A DNA stretch of 6,282 bases from Mycobacterium sp. GTDB taxonomy: Bacteria; Actinomycetota; Actinomycetes; Mycobacteriales; Mycobacteriaceae. A program made the translations under genes and the position numbers. This document shows, in pieces, positions 1 to 5,112 of this stretch (position 1 is the stretch's first letter; each line of letters starts with the position of its first letter). The stretch is from assembly GCA_018500005.2 (NCBI GenBank), contig JAHBAP020000425.1, forward strand, positions 1 to 6,282. Reading direction: 5' to 3'. The notes beneath the pieces were generated by a model. It ran no database searches. It was given only the letters and a program-made list of their open reading frames with translations, and had not been told where the DNA came from.

Positions 1-87
1 CGAGGCCGGATACAACGCCTGACCACTACCAAGAGCACGGTCGACCTGGGCAACATAGGCCCCCACCGATCCGCTCACCCCACCCAC
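1..87 (-). CDS. Start of an unidentified gene, cut by the window edge
   Basis: An open minus-strand frame of 29 codons runs off the left edge. It begins with GTG at 87, or with GTG at 78 or 66; no strong Shine-Dalgarno sequence separates these choices. An in-frame TAA lies about 20 bases upstream of the first GTG, so the gene cannot begin much earlier. The readable product contains AYVAQVDRALGSGQALYP. This resembles the N-terminus of the upstream neighbour, which reads ARYVDQIDRVLAAACDLLPP: the pattern YVxQ(I/V)DRxL followed by Leu and Pro is shared. The gap from the neighbour's stop is 75 bases, consistent with one transcript. The two genes may therefore be paralogues or share an N-terminal domain. 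The rest of the protein is outside the window, so no function can be given. Confidence 0.55.
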   Translation of the reverse strand, partial: MGGVSGSVGAYVAQVDRALGSGQALYPAS

Positions 88-162
88 GCTAACGGCACCC
101 GCGACTTACAGCGACCACGTCAGTTCAGGAACCTTGCGGTTTGCTGGCATGGCCCAACAAGG

Positions 163-642
163 TCAAATGTCGAGCACGCCCCGCCAGTCGTCGCTATGAC
201 GGCGTATCTCCCCCGCTGACGCCGACATTTGCGCTCGGGTGCTGCTCAGAAGGTTCTGCATCGAGGCCAGCGAAGATGCCATCGCGTCCACGAGGGTCCG
301 CAATCCAACTGGGGTGTTCGCCACTGGCAGAAGCGCCGCAGCCCGGACCTGGGCGCTGTTGCGGATGCCTTCGGCAGTTCTGGCCGCCTCATGTGCCGCG
401 ACCAAGGCGTCCTGGACGGCGCTGGAGGCCCCGTCATGGGTTGCCCGCACGCGCTCGCCTGCCGACTCGTAGTGCTGTGCGGCCGCTGCGGCGGCACTTG
501 CCAGACAGCTTCGCCCCTCCGGAATGTCGATAGGCGCCGGGGGGTGGTCAAGATCAGCCAGGTCCCCGTCGGGTGGGGGCAATAGATCGCACGCGGCGGC
601 CAGCACACGGTCGATCTGATCGACGTACCGCGCTGCGTCCAT
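163..642 (-). CDS. Alanine-rich helical protein of unknown function
   Basis: Product of 159 residues, cytosolic or exported by a non-classical route; no signal peptide or membrane segment is visible. Residues 1-20 form a short amphipathic stretch (YVDQIDRVL). Residues 21-45 are Pro/Asp-rich and probably flexible. Residues 46-155 are almost entirely helix-forming, with long Ala runs and heptad-like spacing suggesting a helical hairpin or bundle. Such mycobacterial proteins are often linked to type VII secretion or the cell envelope, but I see no WxG motif and no clear YxxxD/E tail, so this is only a guess. The ATG at 642 is chosen because it aligns with the N-terminus of the downstream partial gene and follows the upstream stop by 43 bases. 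It lacks a Shine-Dalgarno sequence, and an inverted repeat lies directly before it. The alternative ATG at 717 would give 184 residues and overlap the upstream gene by 32 bases. Confidence 0.7.
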   Translation of the reverse strand: MDAARYVDQIDRVLAAACDLLPPPDGDLADLDHPPAPIDIPEGRSCLASAAAAAAQHYESAGERVRATHDGASSAVQDALVAAHEAARTAEGIRNSAQVRAAALLPVANTPVGLRTLVDAMASSLASMQNLLSSTRAQMSASAGEIRRHSDDWRGVLDI

Positions 643-644
643 GA

Positions 645-662
645 GGACAGAATAGGCTGTCC
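645..662 (-). promoter_or_regulatory. Inverted repeat just before the start of the helical-protein gene
   Basis: Perfect 6-base arms GGACAG and CTGTCC are separated by 6 bases. The repeat ends two bases before the ATG at 642, exactly where a ribosome binding site would be expected. In the minus-strand transcript it could fold as a small hairpin, or as DNA it could be a protein site. Dyads of this size occur by chance several times in 6 kb, so only its position is suggestive. Confidence 0.25.
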
Positions 663-685
663 GGGCGATGAAAGCGGTGCGGCTT

Positions 686-937
686 TCAGCCCTCTGGTGT
701 GGCGCCGATGGGGCCATCCAGGTAACGCTGCCCGGATCGGTCCAGGAATCGGGGACTGATGGATGCCGCGACGCGAACGAGTTCTTCCTCGCACCACAAA
801 CCGCTGCGGCGCTTTCTCGTCAGCTGGTAGCGGCCGCATGAGCAGTCATATGGGAATTCCTGGAAAACCACTGCGCTGCGTAAAGCCTCGCCGCGCGACT
901 CGTAGGCGATTTTCAGTGGTGTCGGGCACGCGCTCAA
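686..937 (-). CDS. Small Cys-containing (zinc-ribbon-like) protein
   Basis: Product of 83 residues, probably cytoplasmic. It starts at TTG 937: an in-frame TGA lies five codons upstream and there is no ATG in the frame. The N-terminal half has the pattern C4, KIAY at 9-12, an Ala-containing segment, then PYDCSCGRYQLTRKRRS at 29-45 with C32 and C34. This matches a type of mini-protein I know from actinobacterial phages and accessory DNA, in which a single early Cys and a later CxCG followed by (W/Y)HLT and basic residues may bind zinc and nucleic acid. The usual His of HLT is Gln here, so a complete metal site is uncertain; C49 could be a fourth ligand. The C-terminal half (50-83) is not recognisable. 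The gene lies 72 bases after the cupin stop and 43 bases before the helical-protein start, all on one strand. Confidence 0.6.
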   Translation of the reverse strand: MSACPTPLKIAYESRGEALRSAVVFQEFPYDCSCGRYQLTRKRRSGLWCEEELVRVAASISPRFLDRSGQRYLDGPIGATPEG

Positions 938-1009
938 CCGAACTCGACGTCACACCAGCGAGGTAAAAGCCCGGAAGCGTTGTGTCACCGGTTTTTTTCG
1001 GTTGGTGCA

Positions 1010-1366
1010 TCAGTCCTGGCCGTCGACTTCGCGCGCTTCTGGTTTGACCACGGTCAGCAAGATGACCGAGTCTTCGAGGGCGTCGAGTCGATGCCGTGTC
1101 GGGGGCGTCGCCACCAGATCACCGGCGATGGCCTCCCAATCGGCGTCCTCGGTGCTCAGCCGCACCCGGCCACTGATGACGTAAACGGTCGCTTCGCCCT
1201 CGCTGTTGTGGTCGGCCAGAGACCTCCCCTGCATGAGAGCGATGAGTGTGTGGCGCAAAGCGTGCTCATGGCCGCCGTAGACGGTCTCGGCGCTGCGACC
1301 GCTTGCGGCGGACCCGGCATGGGCGAGGAGGTGACGCGCCGCCGCGATCAGCGAGTGTTTCCTCAC
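1010..1366 (-). CDS. Small cupin-domain protein
   Basis: Product of 118 residues, cytoplasmic, single-domain cupin. Starting at GTG 1366 gives VRKHSLIAAARHLLAHA, a helix-forming N-terminus typical of this actinobacterial family, and a very strong ribosome site stands just upstream. An open frame continues upstream to an alternative start at 1414, but that adds only a Gly/Arg-rich stretch encoded over the ribosome site. Cupin motif 1 lies around residues 52-69 (ADHNSEGEATVYVISGRV), and motif 2 around 82-95 (GDLVATPPTRHRLDA). Motif 1 has one His followed by Asn-Ser-x-Gly-Glu rather than the full HxH of metal-binding cupins, so the metal site is likely reduced. Relatives are often labelled cupin or, less reliably, LuxR-family regulator; no helix-turn-helix is visible here. 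The gene follows the Met-rich protein by 79 bases on the same strand, so the two are probably cotranscribed. Its substrate or ligand is unknown. Confidence 0.82.
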   Translation of the reverse strand: MRKHSLIAAARHLLAHAGSAASGRSAETVYGGHEHALRHTLIALMQGRSLADHNSEGEATVYVISGRVRLSTEDADWEAIAGDLVATPPTRHRLDALEDSVILLTVVKPEAREVDGQD

Positions 1367-1370
1367 GCGT

Positions 1371-1380
1371 CCTCCTCCTC
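1371..1380 (-). promoter_or_regulatory. Strong ribosome binding site that fixes the cupin start
   Basis: The minus strand reads GAGGAGGAGG, ending four bases before the GTG at 1366. It contains overlapping copies of the ideal anti-16S sequence AGGAGG and rules against the upstream alternative start at 1414. Confidence 0.75.
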
Positions 1381-1445
1381 GCCCTATCCGAATCGTCTTA
1401 CCTACAGTCGGCAATCAGTTGCCCAATTGGCCGAAGGAAGGGGCC

Positions 1446-1898
1446 CTAGCGTTGGCCGGCCGGCACTGGCGTCGACGTAGTGGGATTGGGAGTCGGACCC
1501 CTCATGCCACCTTGTCCCATGCCACCGGGCATCATGCCCGGTCCCATCATGCCGGGTCCCATGCCACCTTGACCCATGCCGCCCTGGCCCATGCCACCCG
1601 GTCCCATGCCGCCTTGCCCCATTCCTCCAGCCCCCATCTGCATCATCGGACAGCCTCCACCCATCGTGCTGCCGGGTTGCATCTGACCGCTCTGCCAGCC
1701 TCGGTGCCACCCGTAGCCGCCCGAGGCGCGGGCTGCGAAGAATCCGGAGAAGAACACCACCGCGATGATGAACAGAATGCCGGCAACGATGCCTACCCAC
1801 GCCAAGGCGCGGTAGAGCCGTCTGTCGCGGTGGGTGTCCGCAGCGGCGGCCACCGGCGAAACGATCGTGTCCGTGGTGGTCTCTGCTGGTTCAGTCAT
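1446..1898 (-). CDS. Membrane-anchored Gly/Met-rich protein, likely copper-binding
   Basis: Product of 150 residues. Residues 1-28 are hydrophilic and end in a basic cluster (HRDRRLYR). Residues 31-55 form one hydrophobic membrane helix. Residues 56-72 are Gly/Trp/Arg-rich. Residues 73-132 hold 16 Met and one Cys (C83), largely as the five-residue unit GGMG(Q/P). A Pro/Thr tail follows. The basic cluster before the helix predicts an inside N-terminus and a Met-rich tail outside. Met-rich thioether clusters bind Cu(I) or Ag(I) in known export and periplasmic proteins, and the nearby multicopper oxidase fits that role; function is inferred from composition and context, not from a recognised family. 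ATG 1898 follows a good ribosome site (GGGAGGA about nine bases upstream). The gene is divergent from the thioredoxin-ccdA pair and is followed by the cupin gene. Confidence 0.85.
   Translation of the reverse strand: MTEPAETTTDTIVSPVAAAADTHRDRRLYRALAWVGIVAGILFIIAVVFFSGFFAARASGGYGWHRGWQSGQMQPGSTMGGGCPMMQMGAGGMGQGGMGPGGMGQGGMGQGGMGPGMMGPGMMPGGMGQGGMRGPTPNPTTSTPVPAGQR
1500..1634 (-). repeat. In-frame 15-base repeats encoding GGMG(Q/P)
   Basis: Imperfect tandem repeats encode about nine Gly/Met pentapeptides (residues 89-133 of the Met-rich protein), with double-Met variants near 117-118 and 122-123. Because the unit is a multiple of three, copy-number change by slippage or recombination would keep the frame and alter only the number of Met ligands. 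Confidence 0.75.
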
Positions 1899-1922
1899 TT
1901 CCTGTTTCCTCCCTGCTGGCGT

Positions 1923-2006
1923 TCATTTGTCCTTGCGATTGAGCACACGGCGGGCCTGTTTCCCCGCGTGCCCCATGCCCGGCCCTCTTGGCGGACCTGA
2001 TTCCAC
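1923..2006 (-). CDS. Possible very small basic protein or gene remnant
   Basis: A minus-strand frame could start with GTG at 2006 (27 residues) or ATG at 1976 (17 residues) and ends with TGA 24 bases before the Met-rich gene. The product would end in KQARRVLNRKDK, a basic tail. A G-run lies about four bases before the GTG. The frame stays open upstream to about 2090 but without a usable start, so it may equally be the end of a decayed gene. I recognise no family. The evidence is only an open frame, a possible start and proximity to a real gene. Confidence 0.2.
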   Translation of the reverse strand: MESGPPRGPGMGHAGKQARRVLNRKDK

Positions 2007-2056
2007 TGTGCCCCCCGGCGCCGGCAGGTTGGGTATTGGTTGTGTGAAGATTCGCT

Positions 2057-2073
2057 CAAGACCGCTCGTCTTG
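2057..2073. promoter_or_regulatory. 17-bp dyad, possible operator
   Basis: Perfect 6-base arms CAAGAC and GTCTTG flank a 5-base centre CGCTC. It is not followed by a T-run on either strand, so it does not look like a terminator. Its place between two divergent genes makes an operator possible; a dyad of this size can also arise by chance. Confidence 0.3.
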
Positions 2074-2106
2074 TCGCCCGACGTCGACTTTCAGGGCTTG
2101 GGGCGG

Positions 2107-2135
2107 TTCAGGCGCGTTCGCCCATGGGCTACTAT
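2107..2135 (+). promoter_or_regulatory. Candidate promoter for the thioredoxin-ccdA pair
   Basis: A possible -35 box TTCAGG (2107-2112) and -10 box TACTAT (2130-2135) are spaced by 17 bases. The -10 is a good match to TATAAT; the -35 matches TTGACA only partly. Transcription would begin near 2142, about 20 bases before the first ATG. It is read by eye only. Confidence 0.4.
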
Positions 2136-2146
2136 TTGGAGTAGTA
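2130..2146. promoter_or_regulatory. Candidate operator TACTA-N7-TAGTA over the -10 box
   Basis: The inverted half-sites TACTA and TAGTA with a 7-base centre cover the -10 box and predicted transcription start, the usual place for a repressor. A third TAGTA copy is at 2157-2161, 15 bases further on. From memory, such half-sites resemble those of BlaI/CopY-type winged-helix repressors, which are known in mycobacteria. No such repressor gene is in the window. The regulator assignment is an inference. Confidence 0.35.
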
Positions 2147-2162
2147 CGAATTGCTCTAGTAG

Positions 2163-2780
2163 ATGTTGGGTGGGCGCAGGGTGTCGGTGCCTCACTGGTT
2201 GAGGACTGTAGGCGTGTCTGTGGCTGTAGGACTGCTGATTTCTGGGTGCGGGACCGGCTCAGATGCGGTCGCTACGGGCGGCACTTTCGATTTCGTATCG
2301 CCGGGGGGCAAGACACAGATCTTCTATGACCCGCCGCCGTCGCGGGGAACCATCGGTGATTTGTCCGGTCCAGACCTCATGGTTGATGGGAAAACCATTG
2401 CAGTGTCCGACTATCCCGGCAAGGTGATCGTGCTCAATCTGTGGGGGCAGTGGTGCGGCCCCTGTCGTGCCGAGGCGCCCCAACTGGACAAAGTGTTCGC
2501 GGCGACACGCGATTCGGGGGTGCAGTTCATCGGAATAGACGTGCGTGATCCGCAAAAGCAGGCGGCCCGCGACTTCGTGACCGACCTCAAAGTGTCCTAC
2601 CCTTCGATCTGGGATCCCGAGATGCGCACGGTGATCGCACTGGGCGGCCATTACCCGACGAGCGTGATTCCCTCGACCTTGGTCCTCGACCGACAGCACC
2701 GCGTGGCTGGGGTGTTCCTCCAGGCCTTGCTTGCTGAGGATCTGCAGCCCGTCGTCGAGCGCCTGGCGGCCGAACCATGA
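2163..2780 (+). CDS. Thioredoxin-like lipoprotein (ResA/TlpA/DsbE type)
   Basis: Product of up to 205 residues: a thiol-disulfide oxidoreductase outside the cytoplasmic membrane, anchored by lipid. It has an N-terminal signal with hydrophobic residues 16-27 and lipobox ISGC, with C29 the lipidated Cys. The mature part holds a thioredoxin fold: VIVLNLWGQWCGPC with C98 and C101 as the redox pair, a GIDVRD strand near 124, and VIPSTLVLD with the conserved cis-Pro at P170. It would receive electrons from the adjacent CcdA and reduce disulfides in envelope proteins, classically apocytochrome c. M. tuberculosis carries a similar pair (Rv0526 and ccdA Rv0527), followed there by cytochrome-assembly genes; none follow here. 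The start is uncertain: ATG 2163 has no ribosome site, while GTG 2187 lies after a GCAGGG and still leaves a complete signal peptide. The stop overlaps the ccdA start (ATGA). Confidence 0.92.
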   Translation: MLGGRRVSVPHWLRTVGVSVAVGLLISGCGTGSDAVATGGTFDFVSPGGKTQIFYDPPPSRGTIGDLSGPDLMVDGKTIAVSDYPGKVIVLNLWGQWCGPCRAEAPQLDKVFAATRDSGVQFIGIDVRDPQKQAARDFVTDLKVSYPSIWDPEMRTVIALGGHYPTSVIPSTLVLDRQHRVAGVFLQALLAEDLQPVVERLAAEP

Positions 2781-3583
2781 GCGCGCTGGCGGCGGGGATC
2801 GGTCACAGTTTTCAGACCGCGGCAGCGTCAGGACCGCTGTTGTTGGGTTTAGGCGCTGCAGCGCTAGCGGGAGTGGTGTCGTTCGCGTCTCCGTGTTGTC
2901 TGCCGCTGGTGCCGGGATACTTGTCGTATCTGGCAGGGGTGTCCGGCATCCATGTGCCCACGGCCGGCAGCGGAACCCCCGTAGTCGAGCAGTCCGGCCG
3001 ATGGCGGGTCACCGGAGCCGCGGCACTGTTCGTGGCGGGATTCACCGCGGTGTTCGTGGCCACGACGGTCTCTGTTTTCGGTGTGATCGGGATGCTGACG
3101 GTCAATCGCGAACTGCTGCAACGCCTTGGCGGGATAGTCACCATCATCATGGGTCTGGTATTCGTGGGCTTGGTCCCGATGCTGCAGCGTGACACACGCG
3201 CTCATCCGCGCCCGTTCTCCACCCTGGCCGGCGCGCCCATTTTGGGCGCGACGTTCGGCTTCGGCTGGACGCCGTGTCTGGGTCCGACGCTGACCGGGGT
3301 GTTGTCGGTTGCCGCCGGCACCCAAGGCGTGACCGCCGCCCGCGGAGTGGCGTTGGTCGTCGCCTACTGCGCGGGCCTCGGCGTGCCGTTCATGGCCCTG
3401 GCATTCGGATCGACCTCTGCCCTGGCCGGTGTTTCCTGGCTGCGACGACACAGCCGGTCCATCCAGTTGGTGGGCGGCGTTCTGCTGATCATGGTTGGTG
3501 CTGCGCTGGTCACCGGAATTTGGGGCCAGTTCGTCGCCTGGATACGCGATGAGTTTGTCACCAACGTGGTGCTTCCGATCTAG
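2777..3583 (+). CDS. ccdA: CcdA, thiol-electron transporter of the membrane
   Basis: Product of 268 residues, an integral membrane protein with about six helices (approximately 21-54, 79-107, 115-135, 152-182, 187-215, 228-250). The family passes reducing equivalents from cytoplasmic thioredoxin to extracytoplasmic thioredoxin-like proteins. Two diagnostic motifs are present: FASPCCLPLVPGYLSYLAG in the first helix, with C40 the expected redox Cys, and WTPCLGPTL in the fourth, with C167 its partner. The adjacent C41 is an extra Cys at a position that is often a non-Cys residue. The length is normal for the family. The ATG overlaps the stop of the thioredoxin lipoprotein gene, so the two are translationally coupled and almost certainly partners. 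Because resB and ccsA homologues do not follow, the pair may serve targets other than cytochrome c, such as Cys residues oxidised during metal stress; this is inferred from context. Confidence 0.93.
   Translation: MSALAAGIGHSFQTAAASGPLLLGLGAAALAGVVSFASPCCLPLVPGYLSYLAGVSGIHVPTAGSGTPVVEQSGRWRVTGAAALFVAGFTAVFVATTVSVFGVIGMLTVNRELLQRLGGIVTIIMGLVFVGLVPMLQRDTRAHPRPFSTLAGAPILGATFGFGWTPCLGPTLTGVLSVAAGTQGVTAARGVALVVAYCAGLGVPFMALAFGSTSALAGVSWLRRHSRSIQLVGGVLLIMVGAALVTGIWGQFVAWIRDEFVTNVVLPI
3580..3583. other. Shared CTAG: overlapping stop codons of convergent genes
   Basis: The plus-strand TAG of ccdA is 3581-3583 and the minus-strand TAG of the bestrophin gene is the complement of 3580-3582. The palindrome CTAG ends both genes, so there is no intergenic space and any terminator must lie inside the opposite gene. 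Confidence 0.9.
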
Positions 3584-4584
3584 CGATCTGGCACAGCCGT
3601 CCCTGGCAACTCACCTAACGAGGTGGCGGTCTTGGCTTGCCTGGGCTGAGCCAGTGGATGCTGCGGCCCGAGAAGTTCTGCGGTGATCGCGGCGCAGAAG
3701 CGATACAGCGGTAAGTCGAAGGGCGTGTTGCTCATTGGATGTTCAAGGAAATACCCGAGGCGTTCGGCGACGATGAACAGGGCCATGATGAGAACGCCGA
3801 CGGCGAAGCCCACCAGGCGGTCGTGTTCACCGGTTCCCAGTCTCAGACACACGAGGCTGCCGAAAAGCCAAGCCAGAGCACGGATGAAGGTGACGTAGGG
3901 CGTGGGCAGTGGTTGAGTCCGGATTCGCTCAAGCCCGGCGGCGACCGCGGATTGTGCGGTGTTGAGGTTGGTCAGCAGGGAGCGCCCTTGGCCGTCGATG
4001 TGCCCGCCGAGCATCAGCCTGCGGACGGATTCGGCTTGCCTTGCCAGCAGCGATGTGGCGCTGGCATTCGGTGGATCTTCCGGTGTCAGTTGCGCAACCC
4101 CGGGCAAGGGGTTCACCGCCCGCAGCTCGGCGGCGAGCTGCCAGGCGTGACGCACCTGGCGGCGCAGCATCTCATCGGTGACGGCAACCATTTCCGGTGA
4201 CCGGTCACCGACCGCGGTGAGCGCGTTTCGCAACGCGTTGCCATTGGCCGAAAGCGTTCCCCAAAGGGTCCGCGCTTCCCACCACCGGTTGTAGGCGTAG
4301 GTGTTGCGGAAGCCGATGAAGATCGACACGACCACGCCGAGCAGCGGCACGATCGCCCCGATGCTTTGCATCGGGATGAGGTCGCTGAGCACAGCGACGC
4401 CGGCTGCGACACCGAGCATGACCAGAAAGTCATAGCGCAGCGTCCACACGATCAAACCGATCGTCCTGACCGGGCCGTCGCCGACATGTCCCATCACCCG
4501 GTGATTCTCCTGTCTGCTGGTATCGGTATGGCCAGACGACGAAGTCTTGTCCGGGCGGTCCTGCTCGTGATTGATGGCGCTCAT
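3580..4584 (-). CDS. Bestrophin-family membrane channel protein
   Basis: Product of 334 residues in the bacterial bestrophin (UPF0187/RFP-TM) family, whose studied members form pentameric ion channels in the cytoplasmic membrane. Residues 1-38 are a hydrophilic extension, longer than I expect for the family; a second ATG at residue 31 could be the true start. Hydrophobic helices lie near 42-70 and 74-92, followed by the hallmark FRNTYAYNRWWEARTLWG at 92-109. A helical cytoplasmic region follows, then the conserved ERIRTQPLPTPY (219-230), two helices near 231-250 and 256-276, and the family's C-terminal signature around 279-305 (FLEHPMSNTPFDLPL, then CAAITAELL). ATG 4584 overlaps the stop of the PNPOx-like gene (ATGA), so a longer open frame up to 4851 is not the real start. 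The ion carried is unknown. The stop codon overlaps that of the convergent ccdA. Confidence 0.9.
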   Translation of the reverse strand: MSAINHEQDRPDKTSSSGHTDTSRQENHRVMGHVGDGPVRTIGLIVWTLRYDFLVMLGVAAGVAVLSDLIPMQSIGAIVPLLGVVVSIFIGFRNTYAYNRWWEARTLWGTLSANGNALRNALTAVGDRSPEMVAVTDEMLRRQVRHAWQLAAELRAVNPLPGVAQLTPEDPPNASATSLLARQAESVRRLMLGGHIDGQGRSLLTNLNTAQSAVAAGLERIRTQPLPTPYVTFIRALAWLFGSLVCLRLGTGEHDRLVGFAVGVLIMALFIVAERLGYFLEHPMSNTPFDLPLYRFCAAITAELLGPQHPLAQPRQAKTATSLGELPGTAVPDR

Positions 4585-5087
4585 GGGCGAATTGCCCTGG
4601 CGCTGCCGGATTCCATGTTGCGCCGCACCTGCCAGATCGAGGTGCCCAGCAGGTAGGTGTGGATCACCGGGTCCAGGTCGATCCGCAGGAAGCAGACCCG
4701 GGTTTCGCCTCGTGCGTGAAGTTCGCGGTAGCTGGTGAGGATGCGGCGGCCGAGGAGGAAGCTGGAGAACACCCGGCTGCCTTCGGCGTCGGTCCACTCT
4801 CGGATTTCGGCGCTGCCGCGCAGTTGGATGGTCGCGGGCGGGACGGGCCACAGCAGTTTGCGTGCGACGGGAATGACCAGGGAGACTGCAGGATTGGCGG
4901 CGATATTGCGGGTTTTCTGCAGATGCCGTCGGGTCATCACGTACATGACCGCACCCGAGGGCGCCAAGCCGTAGGTCACTCCCGCGGATGCGGCATGGCC
5001 GGCGGTGTCACTGGTGGACAGCACCGCGAAGTGCTGGCGCCGCATCGTGCGAAGCACCCTCGGATAGGAAATCCTCCGCTGTCTCAC
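4581..5087 (-). CDS. PNPOx-like flavin split-barrel protein
   Basis: Product of 168 residues, cytoplasmic. It belongs to the pyridoxamine 5'-phosphate oxidase-like, FMN/F420-binding split-barrel superfamily. Visible signatures are HFAVLSTSDTAGHAASAGVTYG (residues 19-40) for the first strands, VMYVMTRRHLQKTRNIAANP (47-66) with the Arg/Lys-rich stretch used for cofactor phosphate binding, and VSLVIPV (68-74). Many actinobacterial members use F420 or FMN for redox reactions, and some bind heme; the sequence does not tell which, so the reaction is unknown. GTG 5087 lies 25 bases after the SHOCT stop but lacks a strong ribosome site; ATG 5045 is an alternative that would remove the first 14 residues. 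The stop overlaps the bestrophin ATG. Its place between a SHOCT protein and a channel in a copper-oxidase operon suggests a redox role in stress response, as inference. Confidence 0.82.
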   Translation of the reverse strand: MRQRRISYPRVLRTMRRQHFAVLSTSDTAGHAASAGVTYGLAPSGAVMYVMTRRHLQKTRNIAANPAVSLVIPVARKLLWPVPPATIQLRGSAEIREWTDAEGSRVFSSFLLGRRILTSYRELHARGETRVCFLRIDLDPVIHTYLLGTSIWQVRRNMESGSARAIRP

Positions 5088-5112
5088 CGCGGGGGCGACC
5101 CGGCCTGAACGG

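Larger units (their letters stand above)
1899..2162. promoter_or_regulatory. Divergent intergenic control region
   Basis: These 264 bases separate the leftward Met-rich gene from the rightward thioredoxin lipoprotein gene, so they must carry promoters for both. I see a plausible rightward promoter with an overlapping dyad near 2107-2146 and a second dyad at 2057-2073. I found no convincing promoter for the leftward gene and no clear copper-repressor (CsoR/RicR-type) palindrome. An isolated GGGTA occurs near 2031 without a matching half. Confidence 0.6.

Noticed and set aside
141..585. Several plus-strand frames opposite the helical-protein gene
   Set aside because: They have Arg/Pro/Cys-rich, low-order composition typical of antisense frames in GC-rich DNA and no ribosome sites or recognisable motifs.
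246..839. Minus-strand frame of 197 codons overlapping two called genes
   Set aside because: Its product is Arg/Pro/Ser-rich without domain features and runs through both the mini-protein and helical-protein genes in another frame.
986..1007. T-run with flanking CACC/GGTG as a terminator
   Set aside because: The run of seven T lies in the loop rather than after a stem, and the neighbouring genes are on the minus strand, where it reads as A residues.
1419..2000. Plus-strand frame of 193 codons with His/Ala-rich repeats
   Set aside because: It is the antisense image of the Gly/Met repeats. The minus-strand reading has a good ribosome site, a membrane helix and a coherent composition; this one does not.
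2024..2044. Possible CsoR/RicR copper-repressor box around TTGGGTATTGG
   Set aside because: Only one half-like GGGTA is present, with no inverted partner at reasonable spacing.
4585..4851. Extension of the bestrophin frame by 89 codons upstream
   Set aside because: The added residues are Pro/Arg-rich, out of frame over the PNPOx-like gene, and the ATG at 4584 overlaps that gene's stop in the usual ATGA manner.
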